The notes under the pieces were generated by a model. That model had not been told where the DNA came from and searched no databases. It saw only the letters and a list, made by a program, of their open reading frames with translations. From an uncultured Eubacteriales bacterium (GTDB lineage: Bacteria; Bacillota; Clostridia; Christensenellales; Aristaeellaceae): a stretch of DNA of 14,693 nucleotides. Positions 13,333 to 14,693 of this stretch are shown piece by piece. Numbering within the stretch: the stretch's first letter is position 1; every line of letters begins with the position of its first letter. The stretch is taken from assembly GCA_900553265.1 (NCBI GenBank), contig USDD01000067.1, forward strand, positions 1 to 14,693, written 5' to 3'. The position numbers were made by a program, and so were the translations under genes.

Positions 13333-14693
13333 TTGGATCAGCCTATGCTGGAAATGCGGGGAATCCAAAAATATTTCCCCGGCGTCCACGCGCTGGACGA
13401 CTGCCGGTTTGATCTCCACGCGGGCGAGGTGCACGCGCTGGTGGGTGAAAACGGCGCCGGCAAGTCCACGCTGATGAAGATCCTCTCCGGCGTCTATGTC
13501 CGCGACGGAGGAACTGTCACGCTGGACGGCAGGGAAATCAACGTCAGAGATACTCTGGAAGCGCAGCATCTGGGCATCAGCATCATCCATCAGGAAATCA
13601 ACCTGATGCAGGATCTGACCGTGTCCGAAAACATCTACATCGGCCGCGAGCCCACGAGGGGACTGCTCCTGAACCAGTCTAGACAGGACGCGCAGACCAA
13701 CGCGCTGCTGGATTCGCTCCATCTGAGCGACATCCGCGCGGGAACCCGCGTGCGCACCCTCACCGTCGCCAAGCAGCAGATGGTGGAAATCGCCAAGGCG
13801 CTGTCCTTCAGCAACACGCGCATTCTCATCATGGACGAGCCCACCGCGGCGCTGACCGAATCGGAAATCGAGGATCTGTTCTCGTTCATCCGCCGGCTGA
13901 AGGCCCAGGGCGTGGGCATCGTCTACATCTCCCACCGCATGGAGGAACTGCGCGTCATCGCCGACCGCGTGACGGTCATGCGCGACGGGCGCTATGTGGA
14001 CACGCGGAACATGGCCGACGTGACCATGGACGACATCATCAGCATGATGGTGGGCCGCGTGATCTACGAGCAGCCCAAGACCCACTCGGCGGTTCCGCAG
14101 GACGCGCCGGTGGTGCTGGAGGTGAAGAGCCTGCACTCTCCGGCGGTGAAGAACGTGAGCTTCACGCTGCGCCGGGGCGAAATTCTCGGTCTGGCCGGAC
14201 TGATGGGCGCGGGACGCACCGAGGTGGCGCGCCTGATCTGCGGCGCGGATCCGCTGACCGGCGGCGAAATCCTCGTCGGCGGGAAGAAGGTGCGCATCGC
14301 CTCGCCCAGCGACGCGGTGCGCGCGGGCATCGGCTATCTGTCCGAGGACCGCAAGCGCTACGGCCTGTGTCTCGGGCTTTCGGTGGCCGACAACATCGCC
14401 CTGCCCAATCTGGACGCGCTGTCCAGCGGCGCGGTGGTCAGCGACCGGCGCATCGAAAAGACGGCCGAGAAATACGTCCAGCTCATCCAGATCAAGACCC
14501 CGGGCGTGCACGCGCCCGCCCGCGGCCTGTCCGGCGGCAACCAGCAGAAGGTGGTCATCGGCAAATGGCTGGAGCGCGACTGCGACATTCTGATCTTCGA
14601 CGAGCCGACGCGCGGCATTGACGTGGGCGCGAAGAGCGAAATCTACAAGCTGATGAACGATCTGGTTCGTCAGGGCAAATCCATCATCATGAT
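13333..14693 (+). CDS. Sugar ABC transporter ATP-binding protein, RbsA/MglA type (3' truncated)
   Basis: A double-ATPase subunit of the carbohydrate-uptake-2 (CUT2) family that powers import of ribose, galactose, xylose, inositol or related sugars, bound to the inner face of a permease. The start is a TTG at 13333, chosen because GGAGG (13321-13325) lies seven bases upstream; an in-frame ATG at 13345 is the fallback. 453 codons are visible of about 500. Domain 1: Walker A GENGAGKST (38-46), degenerate signature LTVAKQQM, Walker B ILIMDEPTAAL. Domain 2: degenerate Walker A GLMGAGRTE, intact signature LSGGNQQK, Walker B ILIFDEPTRGID. This one-good, one-degenerate pattern is normal for RbsA/MglA. 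It is the first gene behind its own promoter, so permease and binding-protein genes probably follow beyond the right edge. Substrate not determinable. Confidence 0.95.
   Translation, partial: MDQPMLEMRGIQKYFPGVHALDDCRFDLHAGEVHALVGENGAGKSTLMKILSGVYVRDGGTVTLDGREINVRDTLEAQHLGISIIHQEINLMQDLTVSENIYIGREPTRGLLLNQSRQDAQTNALLDSLHLSDIRAGTRVRTLTVAKQQMVEIAKALSFSNTRILIMDEPTAALTESEIEDLFSFIRRLKAQGVGIVYISHRMEELRVIADRVTVMRDGRYVDTRNMADVTMDDIISMMVGRVIYEQPKTHSAVPQDAPVVLEVKSLHSPAVKNVSFTLRRGEILGLAGLMGAGRTEVARLICGADPLTGGEILVGGKKVRIASPSDAVRAGIGYLSEDRKRYGLCLGLSVADNIALPNLDALSSGAVVSDRRIEKTAEKYVQLIQIKTPGVHAPARGLSGGNQQKVVIGKWLERDCDILIFDEPTRGIDVGAKSEIYKLMNDLVRQGKSIIM

Overview
The window looks like chromosome from a GC-rich, strong-Shine-Dalgarno, Gram-positive-type bacterium, most likely Bacillota, class Clostridia (inference). 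The grounds are AGGAGG-type ribosome sites, Clostridia-style promoters with TG-extended -10 boxes, a SpoIID/LytB-type protein, an FHA-SEDS-PBP cell-wall cluster, bacterial Ig-like (Big_2) domains and a ribose/galactose-type ABC ATPase. I see no rRNA, tRNA, CRISPR array, insertion sequence or phage gene. No stretch over 300 bases lacks a gene.

Layout. (1) Bases 1-968 hold the C-terminal part of a coiled-coil protein. It is followed on the same strand by a TIM-barrel sugar isomerase/epimerase-like gene (1018-1848). (2) A bidirectional terminator (1863-1900) separates these from a convergent glycerophosphodiester phosphodiesterase gene (1908-2627, minus) with its own promoter. (3) A minus-strand group reads 7710 to 2760: a secreted SpoIID/LytB-like protein with an SH3b tail, a secreted multi-domain caspase-like protein, and proC (pyrroline-5-carboxylate reductase) only 20 bases behind the caspase gene. 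A TauE/SafE-family permease (7879-8655, minus) lies upstream with its own promoter. (4) A divergent promoter region (8656-8832) opens a plus-strand cell-wall cluster: a membrane-anchored FHA protein, a SEDS (FtsW/RodA) glycosyltransferase and a class B penicillin-binding protein, closed by a strong terminator at 13098-13130. (5) An AT-rich gap with an excellent promoter and a palindromic operator candidate drives a sugar ABC-transporter ATPase that runs off the right edge.

How the genes fit together. The SEDS and PBP proteins are the classic polymerase/transpeptidase pair of peptidoglycan synthesis, and the FHA protein is presumably their membrane-associated partner. The SpoIID-like protein on the other strand is also expected to act on peptidoglycan, so the middle of the window has an envelope theme. 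The caspase-like protein is the least expected gene: it carries an export signal, beta-sandwich domains, an intact His/Cys pair and a textbook EF-hand loop. The outer genes (isomerase, phosphodiesterase, ABC ATPase) are ordinary carbon metabolism.

The points most worth a second look are the calcium-type caspase-like protein, an FHA domain whose phosphothreonine-binding positions are mostly replaced and which ends in 24-residue tandem repeats, and a ~146-base imperfect palindrome between the SEDS and PBP genes that shares a motif with the preceding gap. I did not find a clearly new multi-gene system. All calls are by reading; no searches were run.
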